DNA of 64,000 nucleotides from JABDQZ01 sp963801985. GTDB taxonomy: Bacteria; Pseudomonadota; Gammaproteobacteria; Chromatiales; Chromatiaceae. Below the pieces are notes generated by a model, which was not told where the DNA came from, searched no databases, and saw nothing but the letters and a program-made list of their open reading frames with translations. The position numbers were made by a program, and so were the translations under genes. How positions within the stretch are numbered: position 1 is the first letter of the stretch; every line of letters starts with the position of its first letter. Where the stretch lies: contig CAWDGV010000006.1 in assembly GCA_963801985.1 (NCBI GenBank), positions 62,001 to 126,000 of the forward strand, written 5' to 3'. Shown here piece by piece: positions 52,664-62,405 of the stretch.

Positions 52664-53998
52664 TCATCGACGGGAAATGACCACCAGACGACTTGTCATC
52701 AGTACGCCACTGATAGCCAGGCCAACCACCAGCGATATCCAGAAGCCTTCTGCACCGGATGCAGGTGTAATGACATCCGTCAGGCCCAACAGATACCCCA
52801 GCGGCAAAGCAACAACCCAGTAGGCCAATATCGCCAGTAACAACGGTATCGCCGTATCCTTGTAACCACGTAACGCTCCCTGGGTTGGCACCACGAAAGC
52901 ATCAGCTAATTGAAACATCGCCGCAAACACCAGCAGATGTGCCGCCAGGTTTATAACCTGGCTATCATTTGAGTAAAGACGGGCAATAACATCCGCAAAC
53001 ATCACCAGGATAAATATATTCACTGAAGCAGTGACCAGGGCCAGTATCACCGCTGCCTTTGCAGCCAGACGAGCCTGCCTTCTATTGCCAGCGCCAACCT
53101 TCAAACTGACACGTATGGTTGCTGCTACCGATATACTCAATGGCAAAGTAAACGCCAGGTAGGAAACATTCATCGCCACCTGGTGAGCCGCAATTTCCAC
53201 GCTGGGACGACTACCCAGAAACAGCGCAATCAGGGAAAAAATACTGACTTCAACAAACAATGTCATCGCAACCGGCATACCCACTTTCATCAGGTGCCGT
53301 AATTCATCCTGGTCAAACCGACTCAAGCTGCGCCAGATATTTGCCCGGGCATAAGCCTTGTGACGCAGGCTAAATAACACCATAACAAAGAAAGCTGCCC
53401 AGAAAGCAATTGCAGTTGCCCAACCCGCTCCGGCCCCTCCCAGTTCAGGCGCGCCCCAGTGACCAAAGATCAGCGCATAGTTTGCCGGAATATTGATGAG
53501 CAGGCTGACAGTTGAAGCCACCATGTCAGGCCGCGTAAAAGACAGTCCTTCACTATAGGAGCGCAACACAAAGGTACCCATTAAAGCCGGCACCCCCCAG
53601 GCAAACCCCTGCAGGTAATCACTGGTTACCCGCACAACCTGCTGGTCATCAATAATGAGAGGCAGATACCAGTTGCGCAGGTTAAGAATAATCAGCAGCA
53701 ACAAGGTAACCAGGAAAGCCACCCTGACAGACTGGTGTAAGAAATTGGTAATCGCAGGATAATTTTTTGCGCCGGCATACTGTCCCACAATGGGGTTGAT
53801 CGCCATAAACAAACCCATTGGAGCAATCACCAGGGTCAGCCAGAATGCCGAACCCAGGGCAACGCCAGCCAGGTCAGCAACCCCCGCACGCCCAGCCATG
53901 ACAGTATCAACAAAACCTGCCGCAGCGGTTAACAGGTGCGCCAGCGCAACCGGAATGGCCAGTTTAACAATGCGATACATTTCTGCCTGCAGTCTCAT
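52664..53998 (-). CDS. MATE-family multidrug/cation efflux pump
   Basis: A 444-residue inner-membrane antiporter with about 12 hydrophobic helices. Opening MYRIVKLAIPVALAHLLTAAAGFVDTVMAGR, the GLFMAINPIVGQYAGA segment and PTQGALRGYKDTAIPLLLAI are typical of the NorM branch. Substrate not predictable. Converges with the diguanylate cyclase gene and diverges from the antiporter remnant. Confidence 0.92.
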   Translation of the reverse strand: MRLQAEMYRIVKLAIPVALAHLLTAAAGFVDTVMAGRAGVADLAGVALGSAFWLTLVIAPMGLFMAINPIVGQYAGAKNYPAITNFLHQSVRVAFLVTLLLLIILNLRNWYLPLIIDDQQVVRVTSDYLQGFAWGVPALMGTFVLRSYSEGLSFTRPDMVASTVSLLINIPANYALIFGHWGAPELGGAGAGWATAIAFWAAFFVMVLFSLRHKAYARANIWRSLSRFDQDELRHLMKVGMPVAMTLFVEVSIFSLIALFLGSRPSVEIAAHQVAMNVSYLAFTLPLSISVAATIRVSLKVGAGNRRQARLAAKAAVILALVTASVNIFILVMFADVIARLYSNDSQVINLAAHLLVFAAMFQLADAFVVPTQGALRGYKDTAIPLLLAILAYWVVALPLGYLLGLTDVITPASGAEGFWISLVVGLAISGVLMTSRLVVISRR

Positions 53999-54072
53999 TA
54001 AGCTATGGTATCAAACCCTCCACAGCAGATTGCTTTTTTTCCAGGCAGACTGACAGAAGCCAGCTGCGATAA

Positions 54073-54480
54073 TCCAGTAAACCAATACCGAGTATTGCTG
54101 GATATTCAGGCAATATCAGGGGCATATCAATCGAGCCATTTTCTTTTATTCTGCTGGAACTGGCGATAATTATCGGCCTGGCCGCCTTTGCCTTAGGTTT
54201 CCTGGTAAGCACCTGGCTGGCAGCCGCACTTACAATAGCTGCCATCCTGGGCAAGCTACTATCGGGTTTGCCGGCCGGAATTAATGTTAACCGCTTGTCG
54301 ATAGGAATTGGTATGATTCCACGGGGTGAAGTTGGGTTAATTTTTGCCAGCTTTGGTACAGGACTGGGTGTGAAAAATGACTCGGTCTTCTCTGCTATTG
54401 TTATCATGGTTATTATTACAACCCTGATCACCCCGATCCTGCTCAAGTGGTCTCTGGAATCAGGAAAGCCTCAACAATAA
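54073..54480 (+). pseudogene. C-terminal remnant of a cation:proton antiporter (CPA2/Kef-like)
   Basis: The frame is open from 54073 to 54480 but has no ATG in its first part. From about 54121 it translates to membrane segments and then IGIGMIPRGEVGLIFASFG and SAIVIMVIITTLITPILL, the conserved last quarter of CPA2 sodium/proton exchangers. Roughly the first 270 residues of a normal ~400-residue protein are missing, because the next 5' gene (MATE, minus) begins at 53998. It lies 15 nt before rimB. A TTG at 54268 could start a short peptide, but function is unlikely. Confidence 0.7.
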
Positions 54481-54495
54481 AAATGGCAGATATCG

Positions 54496-54948
54496 ATGGA
54501 TGCAGAAAATAAATTACTGGGCTGGCGTGAATGGGTGCTATTTTCAGATCTTGGATTACCCATGATTAAAGCCAAGGTGGATACAGGTGCCCGGACCTCC
54601 TGCTTACACGCGTTTGAAGTGGAAAAATTTGATCACAACGATTCTGACTGGGTCCGTTTTAAAGTCCACCCGCACCAGGACAATGACGACTATGTGGTTG
54701 TCTGTGAGGCCCCGGTCCATGATATGCGTATGGTTACCGATTCCGGTGGTCATTCCGAAGAACGATTTGTAATTAAGAGCAGGATAAAAATGGGCTCCTG
54801 GAAAGATGACATCGAAATAACATTAACATCACGTGATTCCATGAAATTCAGAGTATTACTTGGCAGGACAGCCATGAAACAAGGCAATTTCCTGGTTAAC
54901 CCATCTTTATCCTACCTGCAGGGTAAAAAGAAAAAGGTAAAGCTATGA
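54496..54948 (+). CDS. rimB: RimB-type retropepsin-like protease (ATP-dependent zinc protease family)
   Basis: A 150-residue cytoplasmic protein of the family annotated as RimK-associated zinc protease. The retropepsin-like active site is AKVDTGARTSCLHA near residue 25, and VLLGRTAMKQGNFLVNP near the C-terminus is the second conserved block. In Pseudomonas RimB trims the glutamate tails that RimK adds to ribosomal protein S6. Here it overlaps rimK by 4 nt, which supports the same pairing. Confidence 0.85.
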   Translation: MDAENKLLGWREWVLFSDLGLPMIKAKVDTGARTSCLHAFEVEKFDHNDSDWVRFKVHPHQDNDDYVVVCEAPVHDMRMVTDSGGHSEERFVIKSRIKMGSWKDDIEITLTSRDSMKFRVLLGRTAMKQGNFLVNPSLSYLQGKKKKVKL

Positions 54949-55865
54949 AGATTGCAATTTTATCTCGAAACAGAAAATTATATTCGACGCGGAGACTGGT
55001 TGAGGCAGCAGAAGCACAAGGTCATGAGGTTCAGGTTATTGATGTCCTGCGCTGTTACATGAACATCACTTCCTTAAAACCAAGCATTCATTATCGGGGG
55101 GAAGTACTGGAAGGTTTTGATGCTGTCATCCCACGAATTGGTGCCTCGGTAACTTTTTATGGCACGGCTGTACTGAGACAGTTTGAAATGATGAACGTGT
55201 TCCCACTGAATGAATCAGTCGCTGTTACCCGCTCACGTGACAAGTTAAGGTCCGCGCAGCTCATGGCCCGCAAGGGTATCGGCATGCCGGTTACCGGCTT
55301 CGCGCACAATCCCGACGACATTCATGATCTGCTTAAAGAGGTGGGCGGGGCTCCACTGGTAATCAAGTTACTGGAAGGCACACAGGGAATTGGCGTAGTG
55401 CTGGCAGAGACAAAAAAAGCTGCTGAAAGTGTGATCCAGGCTTTTATGGGATTAAATGCCAACATCATGGTTCAGGAGTTCATCAAGGAAGCGGGTGGCT
55501 CTGATATTCGCTGCTTTGTTGTTGGCGGCAAGGTCGTGGCAGCGATGAAACGCCAGGGCCCGGAAGGTGAGTTTCGCTCCAACCTGCACCGTGGCGGATC
55601 TGCTTCATTAGTCAGATTAACCCCGGGCGAAAGAGCCACTGCAGTACGGGCAGCCAATATTATGGGCCTGGAAGTCTGCGGTGTTGATTTACTCAGGTCC
55701 AACCATGGACCGGTTGTCATGGAAGTCAATTCATCACCAGGCCTGGAAGGGATTGAAGCCGCCAGTAATAAAGATGTTGCCGGAACCATTATCCAGCACC
55801 TGGAAAAACGCGTCACTGAAATGGAAAATCGGGGTTCACGATCCAGAACCCGAGGCAAAGGTTAA
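54945..55865 (+). CDS. rimK: Ribosomal protein S6 glutamate ligase RimK
   Basis: An ATP-grasp ligase that adds glutamates to the C-terminus of ribosomal protein S6. The 306-residue enzyme starts MKIAILSRNRKLYSTRRLVEA, has PLVIKLLEGTQGIGVVLAE (ATP-binding Lys), VQEFIKEAGGSDIRCFVVGG, and the metal site VMEVNSSPGLEGIE. It is co-translated with rimB. Position before an aspartoacylase-like gene is also found in other gammaproteobacteria. Confidence 0.95.
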   Translation: MKIAILSRNRKLYSTRRLVEAAEAQGHEVQVIDVLRCYMNITSLKPSIHYRGEVLEGFDAVIPRIGASVTFYGTAVLRQFEMMNVFPLNESVAVTRSRDKLRSAQLMARKGIGMPVTGFAHNPDDIHDLLKEVGGAPLVIKLLEGTQGIGVVLAETKKAAESVIQAFMGLNANIMVQEFIKEAGGSDIRCFVVGGKVVAAMKRQGPEGEFRSNLHRGGSASLVRLTPGERATAVRAANIMGLEVCGVDLLRSNHGPVVMEVNSSPGLEGIEAASNKDVAGTIIQHLEKRVTEMENRGSRSRTRGKG

Positions 55866-55868
55866 AGC

Positions 55869-56909
55869 ATGCGTGCCAATTTCGAGATCGACAATCTTTC
55901 CATAAAACCCGGCACAAGCGGGATAGCAAATATCACCCTGCCGGGTTTACATTCAGATACCTCTGTATCCATGCCGGTTCATGTTATCCATGGACGAAGA
56001 GATGGCCCTACCCTGTTCCTCAGTGCAGCTGTGCATGGTGACGAGATCAATGGCGTCGAGATCATTCGTCGTATTTTATCGCTCTCCAGCATCAAGCGTT
56101 TAAAGGGAACTTTACTGGCTATTCCTATTGTCAATGTATTTGGTTTTGATGGACATTCCCGCTATTTACCAGACAGGCGGGATTTGAATCGCAATTTTCC
56201 CGGACGTGAACAGGGAACCCTTGCCGGCAGGCTTGCTCATATTTTCATGACAGAAATTGTAGCCCGGTCTGATATTGGCATCGACCTGCATACGGCCGCG
56301 ATTCACCGGGATAACTTCCCTCAAATTCGTGCAGATCTTAAAGATGCACAGCTCAATGTGTTGGCACGGGCTTTTTCCTCGCCAGTGTTATTGCACTCAG
56401 CACCACCCGATGGCTCCCTGCGTGCTTCTGCAGCCAACGCATCCGTCCCTGTGATGGTTTATGAGGCCGGCGAAGCTTTGCGTTTTGATGAAGTCTCAAT
56501 CCGCGTTGCAGTCAGTGGGATTTTAAACGTGATGCGTGAACTCGGCATGTTGCAAAAACCCAAAAGGAAAAATATAAAACCAGCTGTACTGCTGCGCTCA
56601 AGCGTCTGGGTCAGGGCAACAAAAAGTGGTATTTTACGCGCCCAGGTCAAGCTTGGGGACATGGTATCCAAAGGCGATACTTTAGGTTTTATATCAGACC
56701 CCGTAGGTCAAACTGACGATATAGTTGAAGCAGTTTCAGATGGAATCATTATAGGCCGAACCAATATCCCACTCGTTTACGAAGGTGAAGCCTTGTTTCA
56801 TATTGGACGCACAAGGCAGACTTCATTACTGGAAGAACATCTCGACAACCTGCAGGATGAAGATGCACTGACCCCCCCGGAACTTATCGAGGAACCCGTT
56901 ATTGTTTAA
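55869..56909 (+). CDS. Succinylglutamate desuccinylase/aspartoacylase-family zinc hydrolase
   Basis: A 346-residue M14-type zinc carboxypeptidase relative. Zinc ligands are in SAAVHGDEINGVEI (HxxE) and DLHTAAIHRDNF; substrate-binding Arg in DRRDLNRNFPG; the catalytic Glu is likely in MVYEAGEALRFDE. The C-terminal ~90 residues form a lipoyl-like barrel (SGILRAQVKLGDMVSKGDTLGFISD). It starts 3 nt after rimK and probably acts on an N-acyl or gamma-glutamyl type substrate; the link to S6 modification is an inference. Confidence 0.85.
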   Translation: MRANFEIDNLSIKPGTSGIANITLPGLHSDTSVSMPVHVIHGRRDGPTLFLSAAVHGDEINGVEIIRRILSLSSIKRLKGTLLAIPIVNVFGFDGHSRYLPDRRDLNRNFPGREQGTLAGRLAHIFMTEIVARSDIGIDLHTAAIHRDNFPQIRADLKDAQLNVLARAFSSPVLLHSAPPDGSLRASAANASVPVMVYEAGEALRFDEVSIRVAVSGILNVMRELGMLQKPKRKNIKPAVLLRSSVWVRATKSGILRAQVKLGDMVSKGDTLGFISDPVGQTDDIVEAVSDGIIIGRTNIPLVYEGEALFHIGRTRQTSLLEEHLDNLQDEDALTPPELIEEPVIV

Positions 56910-56997
56910 CACACTGAAATTAAATTTCATTTAACTAGTGCTTTTTATTTGCTTTTTTCCTATGCTATTTAAAACTGATGTTAAATAGGAAATGCGT

Positions 56998-57522
56998 ATG
57001 GCAGTAAGTATTTGTATCGGTAGCATCATTACTACGTTAAATAAACTGCGCCCCCTCTTTCAACAGTTTCCACTTGATCGTATCGAGATCGATCTTTTTC
57101 CGGACGGCAATCCGGAATTCTATTTTGCCTTTAACCTCACCACCTCAGATCAGGATTGCGAAGCTTTTTTACAGCAGTTACATGAGGCAAAACTGGACAT
57201 ACAGCTGGCTTCCAACAACAGCGAACAGCTAACCCAGACGCTCTATGATAAAAGCTGCGAACTCATTCAGCTGTTTTATCCCGTTGATCTCACCTGGAGC
57301 CTGTGTACGCTGACTTATGCCCCCATCGCTGACCTGTACCAGGAAGTTAAAGACACCGATCATTTACCCGTCGAATGCGCATCATCTGACGAGATGGGAT
57401 TTAAGATCGCGATGGAATTACCTACGGTTGAATCAAGCAACGAAGTAGAGGTGGAAACTTTCTATGGCACCGGATCGCTGTTATACGATGACTTCTCGCT
57501 GAAAAACGGCACATTGCATTGA
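56998..57522 (+). CDS. Conserved-looking protein of unknown function
   Basis: A 174-residue soluble, acidic protein that I do not recognise. It has no signal peptide or membrane helix. It begins MAVSICIGSIITTLNKLRP, has alternating strands and helices (IEIDLFPDGNPEFYFAFN) and four Cys, not arranged as a metal motif. I prefer the ATG at 56998, which has AGGAA 7 nt upstream, over the ATG at 56992. Converges with the nifJ operon and stands 88 nt after the aspartoacylase-like gene. Base composition resembles its neighbours. Confidence 0.7.
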   Translation: MAVSICIGSIITTLNKLRPLFQQFPLDRIEIDLFPDGNPEFYFAFNLTTSDQDCEAFLQQLHEAKLDIQLASNNSEQLTQTLYDKSCELIQLFYPVDLTWSLCTLTYAPIADLYQEVKDTDHLPVECASSDEMGFKIAMELPTVESSNEVEVETFYGTGSLLYDDFSLKNGTLH

Positions 57523-57545
57523 AGGATTAAATGCAATCCAGCTGA

Positions 57546-58532
57546 CTACTTGTAATTTTGTAGCAGGCTCATGTAGTTGGCACGTTCGTAGGCAACCGGC
57601 TGCTCTGCATTTTTCTGGCTGACACTTCCCTTTAACTGCCCGACTGACTCATACTCATTATCCTGCATCCATTGCTCAACACCCTGTAAAACAGTTGCCA
57701 GGTATTGCGGACCATGCTGAAGCAATGCTGCTGTCATATGACAGACATCAGCTCCCGCGAGTAACATTTTCAGTGCATCTTCAACCGTATGAACACCACC
57801 GGTAACACCCAGGGAACAATTGACTTTACCAAACAGAATGGCCACCCAGCGCATCGCCAGCAAAGACTCTTCTGAACGGGACAGGTTCAATGAATGACCC
57901 ACATACAATGTATCCAGGTCAATATCCGGCTGGTAAAAACGATTGAAAAGCACGACACCATCAGCTCCGGCATCATCAATTCGCTTGATCATGTTACCCG
58001 GGGAACTGAACTGGGAAGACAGTTTCAGCGTAATCGGAATTTTTACCTGCTGTTTCAAGTCAGTCAGTAAATCGATATAACGCTGCTCGACTTCGCCGCC
58101 GGTTTCATTAATGTTGGCTGGCACATGGTACACATTCAGTTCCAATGCATCGGCACCCATTTGTTCCAGTTGCATGGCATGTTCAAGCCAGCCACCCGGG
58201 GTATTTCCATTCAGACTGGCAATCACAGGAATATCCAGCGCTTCTTTCAATTGTGAAAGCTGGGTCAGGTAATTATCCAGGTGTGAATCAGCACTGAAGT
58301 CTACTGGCAGGTAACTGGAAGCCTCGCCATGCCCGAGGTCCTGGTGCAACGTGCGGTCAAACAGGTCTTCGTCGTCTTCGATCTCTTCCTCGAATAACGA
58401 GTACATCACCAGCGCAGATGCGCCTGCGTCCTCCAGCTTCCTCGCTGAATCAAGATCTTTTGACAATGGTGATGCCGAAGGAACTAACGGATTCTTCAGC
58501 TTAAGGCCAAGATATTGCGTTGTCAGGTCCAT
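57546..58532 (-). CDS. Dihydroorotate dehydrogenase-like flavoprotein linked to NifJ
   Basis: A 328-residue TIM-barrel protein related to class 1 dihydroorotate dehydrogenases. It begins TTQYLGLKLKNPLVPSASPL and has VIASLNGNTPGGW, ALELNVYHVP, ITLKLSSQFS, VLFNRFYQPDI and the FMN-phosphate region LGVTGGVHTVEDALKMLLAGA. The catalytic Cys/Ser region of pyrimidine enzymes (NxSCPN) reads as NVYHVPAN here, so it is probably not a pyrimidine enzyme. It starts 2 nt after nifJ. The same pairing occurs in cyanobacteria and green sulfur bacteria, where its role is unknown. Confidence 0.85.
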   Translation of the reverse strand: MDLTTQYLGLKLKNPLVPSASPLSKDLDSARKLEDAGASALVMYSLFEEEIEDDEDLFDRTLHQDLGHGEASSYLPVDFSADSHLDNYLTQLSQLKEALDIPVIASLNGNTPGGWLEHAMQLEQMGADALELNVYHVPANINETGGEVEQRYIDLLTDLKQQVKIPITLKLSSQFSSPGNMIKRIDDAGADGVVLFNRFYQPDIDLDTLYVGHSLNLSRSEESLLAMRWVAILFGKVNCSLGVTGGVHTVEDALKMLLAGADVCHMTAALLQHGPQYLATVLQGVEQWMQDNEYESVGQLKGSVSQKNAEQPVAYERANYMSLLQNYK

Positions 58533-58534
58533 TT

Positions 58535-61500
58535 TCAGTTTTCCTCTTCACTATTTTCTTCAGTTTCACTGGATATACTGTAATCAAGTTCTGCCAGCTG
58601 CGCATAATGCTGCCAGCGTGCATCGACTTCCTTTTGCGCCTTTTTATAAAATACTTCTGCCGCCTCGGGATGACTCCGCTTCAACATGCTGAAACGTGTT
58701 TCGTTTCGGGTAAATTCACCATAGGCAACCGATGGCTGTTTTGAATCCAGTGACAGCGGATTCTCACCTGCTTCCAGCTTACGAGGATCGTAACGAAACA
58801 GGTTCCAGTGTCCTGCCTTGACCGCCAGTTCCTGTTGCTTGAGGTTTTCTATCATGTCATAGCCATGCGCGATACAGGGACTGTAAGCCACGATCACTGA
58901 AGGCCCATCATATGACTCCGCTTCCAGAAACGCCTTAATGGTATGCACATCCTTGGCCCCAAAGGCAACATTTGCAACATAGACATGCTCATAGGCCATT
59001 GCAATCATGCTGAGATCTTTCTTGGCGACCGCCTTGCCGCCGGCTGCAAACTTGGCAACAGCACCGGTTGGCGTTGCCTTGGACATTTGCCCACCCGTAT
59101 TGGAATACACCTCGGTATCCAGGATCAACATATTAACGTTGCGTCCTGAGGCCATGACATGATCAAGCCCGCCAAAGCCAATATCATAAGCCCAGCCATC
59201 ACCACCTATTGACCAGACACTTTTCTTCACCAGGTAATCAGCAATACTGCTTAACTGGTTAGCCGCCTTGGAATCGATTTGCTGCAGAGATGCTTTTAAA
59301 GCAGCAACATCTTCACGCTGGGTATAAATCTCTGCTTCATTTTGCTGCTGGTTTGCCAGCAGACGCTCAAACAGTTCACTATCAACTCAGTTTTCAATTC
59401 AGCCAGCAGGCTTTTCGCATAAGCTGCCTGGTGATCAATTGCCAGGCGCATGCCGAGGGAAAACTCGGCATTGTCTTCAAACAGTGAATTAGACCAGGCA
59501 GGGCCACGGCCATTTTCATCTGTTGTATAAGGTGTGGTTGGCAGGTTACCACCATAAATAGAGGAACAACCCGTGGCGTTGCCAATAATCATGCGATCAC
59601 CAAACAACTGGGTGGCCAGCTTGATGTAGGGGGTCTCACCACAGCCCGAGCAGGCACCGGAAAACTCAAACAGTGGCTGAGTTGCCATCGCATGCTTCAT
59701 GGTCCTGAAACTGATTTTCTGCCTGTCGTATTCCGGCAGGCTCAGAAAATAATCCCAGTTTTCGATTTCAGCATGCAGGTGAGGTTCAATCAGCTCCATG
59801 TTGAGTGCTTTGTGCGAGACATTGCTTTTATCGCGGGCCGGGCAGACCTCCACACACAATCCACAACCGGTACAGTCTTCCGGAGCCACCTGGTAACTGA
59901 TATGCCAGCCTTCACCAAATTCCTTACCCTTGACCTGCACATGCTTGAAAGTCTCCGGTACATTGCTCATATTTTCAGCCGGAAATATCTTGCTGCGTAT
60001 CGCCGCATGCGGACAGACAAATGGACACTTGCCGCAATGAATACAAAGATCCTCATCCCAAATCGGAATTTCCAGGGCAATCTTGCGTTTTTCAACTGCT
60101 GCTGTACCTAACGGCCAGGTACCATCTGCCGGTATCATTGAAACAGGCAAAGAATCACCTTTGCCTTCAATCAGTTTCGCAGTGACCTCACGCACAAAGC
60201 TGTCCGCCGCTTCAGGGACTACGGACTTGATCGCAAAACCATTCAAAGCACCACGTTCTGCCACCTGGTGTAACTGGGCAAGCGTTGCATCAATCGCCGC
60301 AAAGTTACGCGCAACAATCTTGCGACCTTTTTTGCCATAGGTTTTCTCAACTGCCTGCTTGATTTCGGCTATTGCCTGTTGCTGCGGCAATACACCCGAA
60401 ATTGCAAAAAAGCAGGTCTGCATCACCGTGTTGATGCGCCGTCCCATGCCGCTGTCATGTGCAACCTTGTAAGCATCAATCACCCAGAAATCCAGTTGCT
60501 TGTCGACAATCTGCTGCTGCATTCGCAATGGCAACGTATCCCAGGCTTCATCTGCTGATGCATTGGTATTTAACAGGAAGGTTGCATGATCAGCCGCCTG
60601 GTCGAGCATGTCGTACTTTTCAATAAACACCGGCTGATGACAGGCAATAAACTGCGCTTCGTTTTCTTCAATCAGGTACGCCGAACGGATCGGTTCAGGA
60701 CCAAAGCGTAAATGCGATACCGTGACCGCTCCGGCTTTCTTTGAATCATAGACAAAATAGCCCTGGGCATAACGCTCAGGTTGCTCGCCGATAATCTTGA
60801 TAGAGTTCTTGTTGGCCGAGACCGTTCCATCACTACCCAGCCCGTAGAACAGGCAATGAATATTCTTACGACTGGCCTGTGTGCGGAAGCTGGCATCCCA
60901 GTCCAGGCTTAAGTGTGTAACGTCATCAAGAATACCAATGGTAAATTCAGACTTGGGATTTTCAGCCTGTAATTCATCAAAGACAGCCTTGACCATGCCG
61001 GGGGTAAACTCCTTGGATGACAGGCCGAAGCGTCCGGCAATAACAACCGGCATTTTCGGCAACTGCGGTCTGGCCTGTTGCTGATCACGCGCTAGAGCGG
61101 TCATGACATCCTTGTAAAGGGGTTCGCCATCAGAGCCCGGTTCCTTGGTTCGATCCAGCACCGCAATTGCCTGCACTGACTGCGGTAATGCCTTTAACAG
61201 GTGATCCATGGAAAAAGGCCTGAACAGGCGTACCTTGAGAAGGCCCACTTTTTCACCCTGTGTTAACAGGTGGTCCACAGTCTCGTGCGCAGTTTCAGCA
61301 CCTGAGCCCATGAGCACAATGACCCGCTCGGCATTATCTGCACCAAGATAATCAAACAACTGGTAGCTGCGCCCGGTTAATTCAGCAAACTGATCCATGA
61401 CGGCCTGCACGATCTCCGGCATATCCAGGTAATAGCGGTTAACGGTCTCGCGTCCCTGGAAATATACGTCAGGGTTTTGCGAGGTGCCGCGCAAAACCGG

Positions 61501-62142
61501 TTTATCAGGCGTCAATGCACGCTCGCGATGCTGCTTGATCAATTCATCATCCAACATGGCATGAAGCAGTTCCGGATCCAGCTGCTCAATCTTGGAAACT
61601 TCATGCGAAGTCCTGAAACCGTCAAAAAAATGCAATACCGGGATACGCGTTTTTAAAGTTGCCACCTGTGAAATCAGGGCCATATCCATGACCTCCTGCA
61701 CAGAGTTTGATGCCAGCATTGCAAAACCGGTTTGCCGGCAGGCCATCACGTCCTGGTGATCACCAAAAATCGATAAGGCCTGTGCCGCCAAAGAGCGAGC
61801 CGCAACATGAATCACTGTCGATGTCAGTTCCCCGGCAATCTTGTACATGTTGGGGATCATCAGCAACAGGCCCTGGCTGGCTGTAAAGGTAGTGGTCAGT
61901 GCACCAGCCTGTAACGCGCCGTGAACCGCACCGGCTGCACCGCCCTCGCTCTGCATTTCGATGACGTCCGGCACCACACCCCAGATATTGGGCAGATCCC
62001 TGGCAGTACGTTCATCGGAAATCTCGCCCATTGGCGAGGCGGGTGTAATTGGATAGATCGCAATGACTTCGTTGGTCTGGTGAGCGACATAGGCGACCGC
62101 TTCATTACCATCGATAGTGACCATGACAGGCGTTGAACTCAT
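58535..62142 (-). pseudogene. nifJ: Pyruvate:ferredoxin (flavodoxin) oxidoreductase NifJ, single frameshift
   Basis: Oxidises pyruvate to acetyl-CoA and CO2 and reduces ferredoxin. Read with one correction the protein is ~1202 residues, the usual length. It has YPITPASPMGE (domain I), two [4Fe-4S] motifs CIHCGKCPFVC and CTGCGLCVEVC, ACSGCGE for the proximal cluster, and the TPP site GDGWAYDIGFGG with TEVYSNTGGQMSK. At about 59383-59386 one base is missing: the upstream frame ends in 30 wrong residues (stop at 59296) while the correct frame resumes as DSELFERLLANQ. All catalytic motifs lie intact on both sides, so a sequencing or assembly error, a recent mutation or recoding are all possible. 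Start ATG at 62142 follows AGGGGA. Confidence 0.88.
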
Positions 62143-62206
62143 GCCGTTCCCCTGGCGGTTAAATTCGGAATAGGTCAATTGTTAACCGTTTAAGGTTAAA
62201 CAGTAG

Positions 62207-62220
62207 ATGATATGAATCAA
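62207..62220 (-). promoter_or_regulatory. FNR/Anr-type dyad upstream of nifJ
   Basis: On the minus strand the site is TTGATTCATATCAT, matching the FNR consensus TTGAT-N4-ATCAA at 9 of 10 positions. It is centred about 71 nt before the nifJ ATG, with a poor -10 candidate (TAACAA, 62184-62179) at the spacing expected for class II activation. Confidence 0.55.
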
Positions 62221-62264
62221 CTTTTCACGTTGTTGATTTTTTAATCTGCGATCAATTGATTCAT
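62212..62264. repeat. 9-bp inverted repeat upstream of nifJ
   Basis: ATGAATCAA (62212-62220) and TTGATTCAT (62256-62264) are perfect arms around 35 bp. The inner stretch also contains AATCAAC/GTTGATT (62215-62240) and the palindrome ATCAATTGAT (62251-62260), so FNR-like half sites are clustered here. The rest of the 263-bp gap to moaE shows no gene. Confidence 0.45.
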
Positions 62265-62405
62265 GCTGGCGATAGATTCCAGTCAGTTATGCTTGCTTGC
62301 GAGATACCTGTCAGCTGGCATGCTGTTTTGAAAGTGCCGGCAGTTTCCAGTCAGATCAAACGAATCAAAACAGGCATTTCATACTGGGCAGAGCAACAAA
62401 AGCCC

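Noticed and set aside
54003..54446. Minus-strand frame of 147 codons over the antiporter remnant
   Set aside because: It is antisense to recognisable CPA2 antiporter sequence and starts inside rimB's upstream region without a ribosome-binding site.
56915..56929. 15-bp palindrome TGAAATT-A-AATTTCA after the desuccinylase-like gene
   Set aside because: Perfect but purely A+T-rich and short, with no T-run and no matching site elsewhere that I noticed; could be chance.
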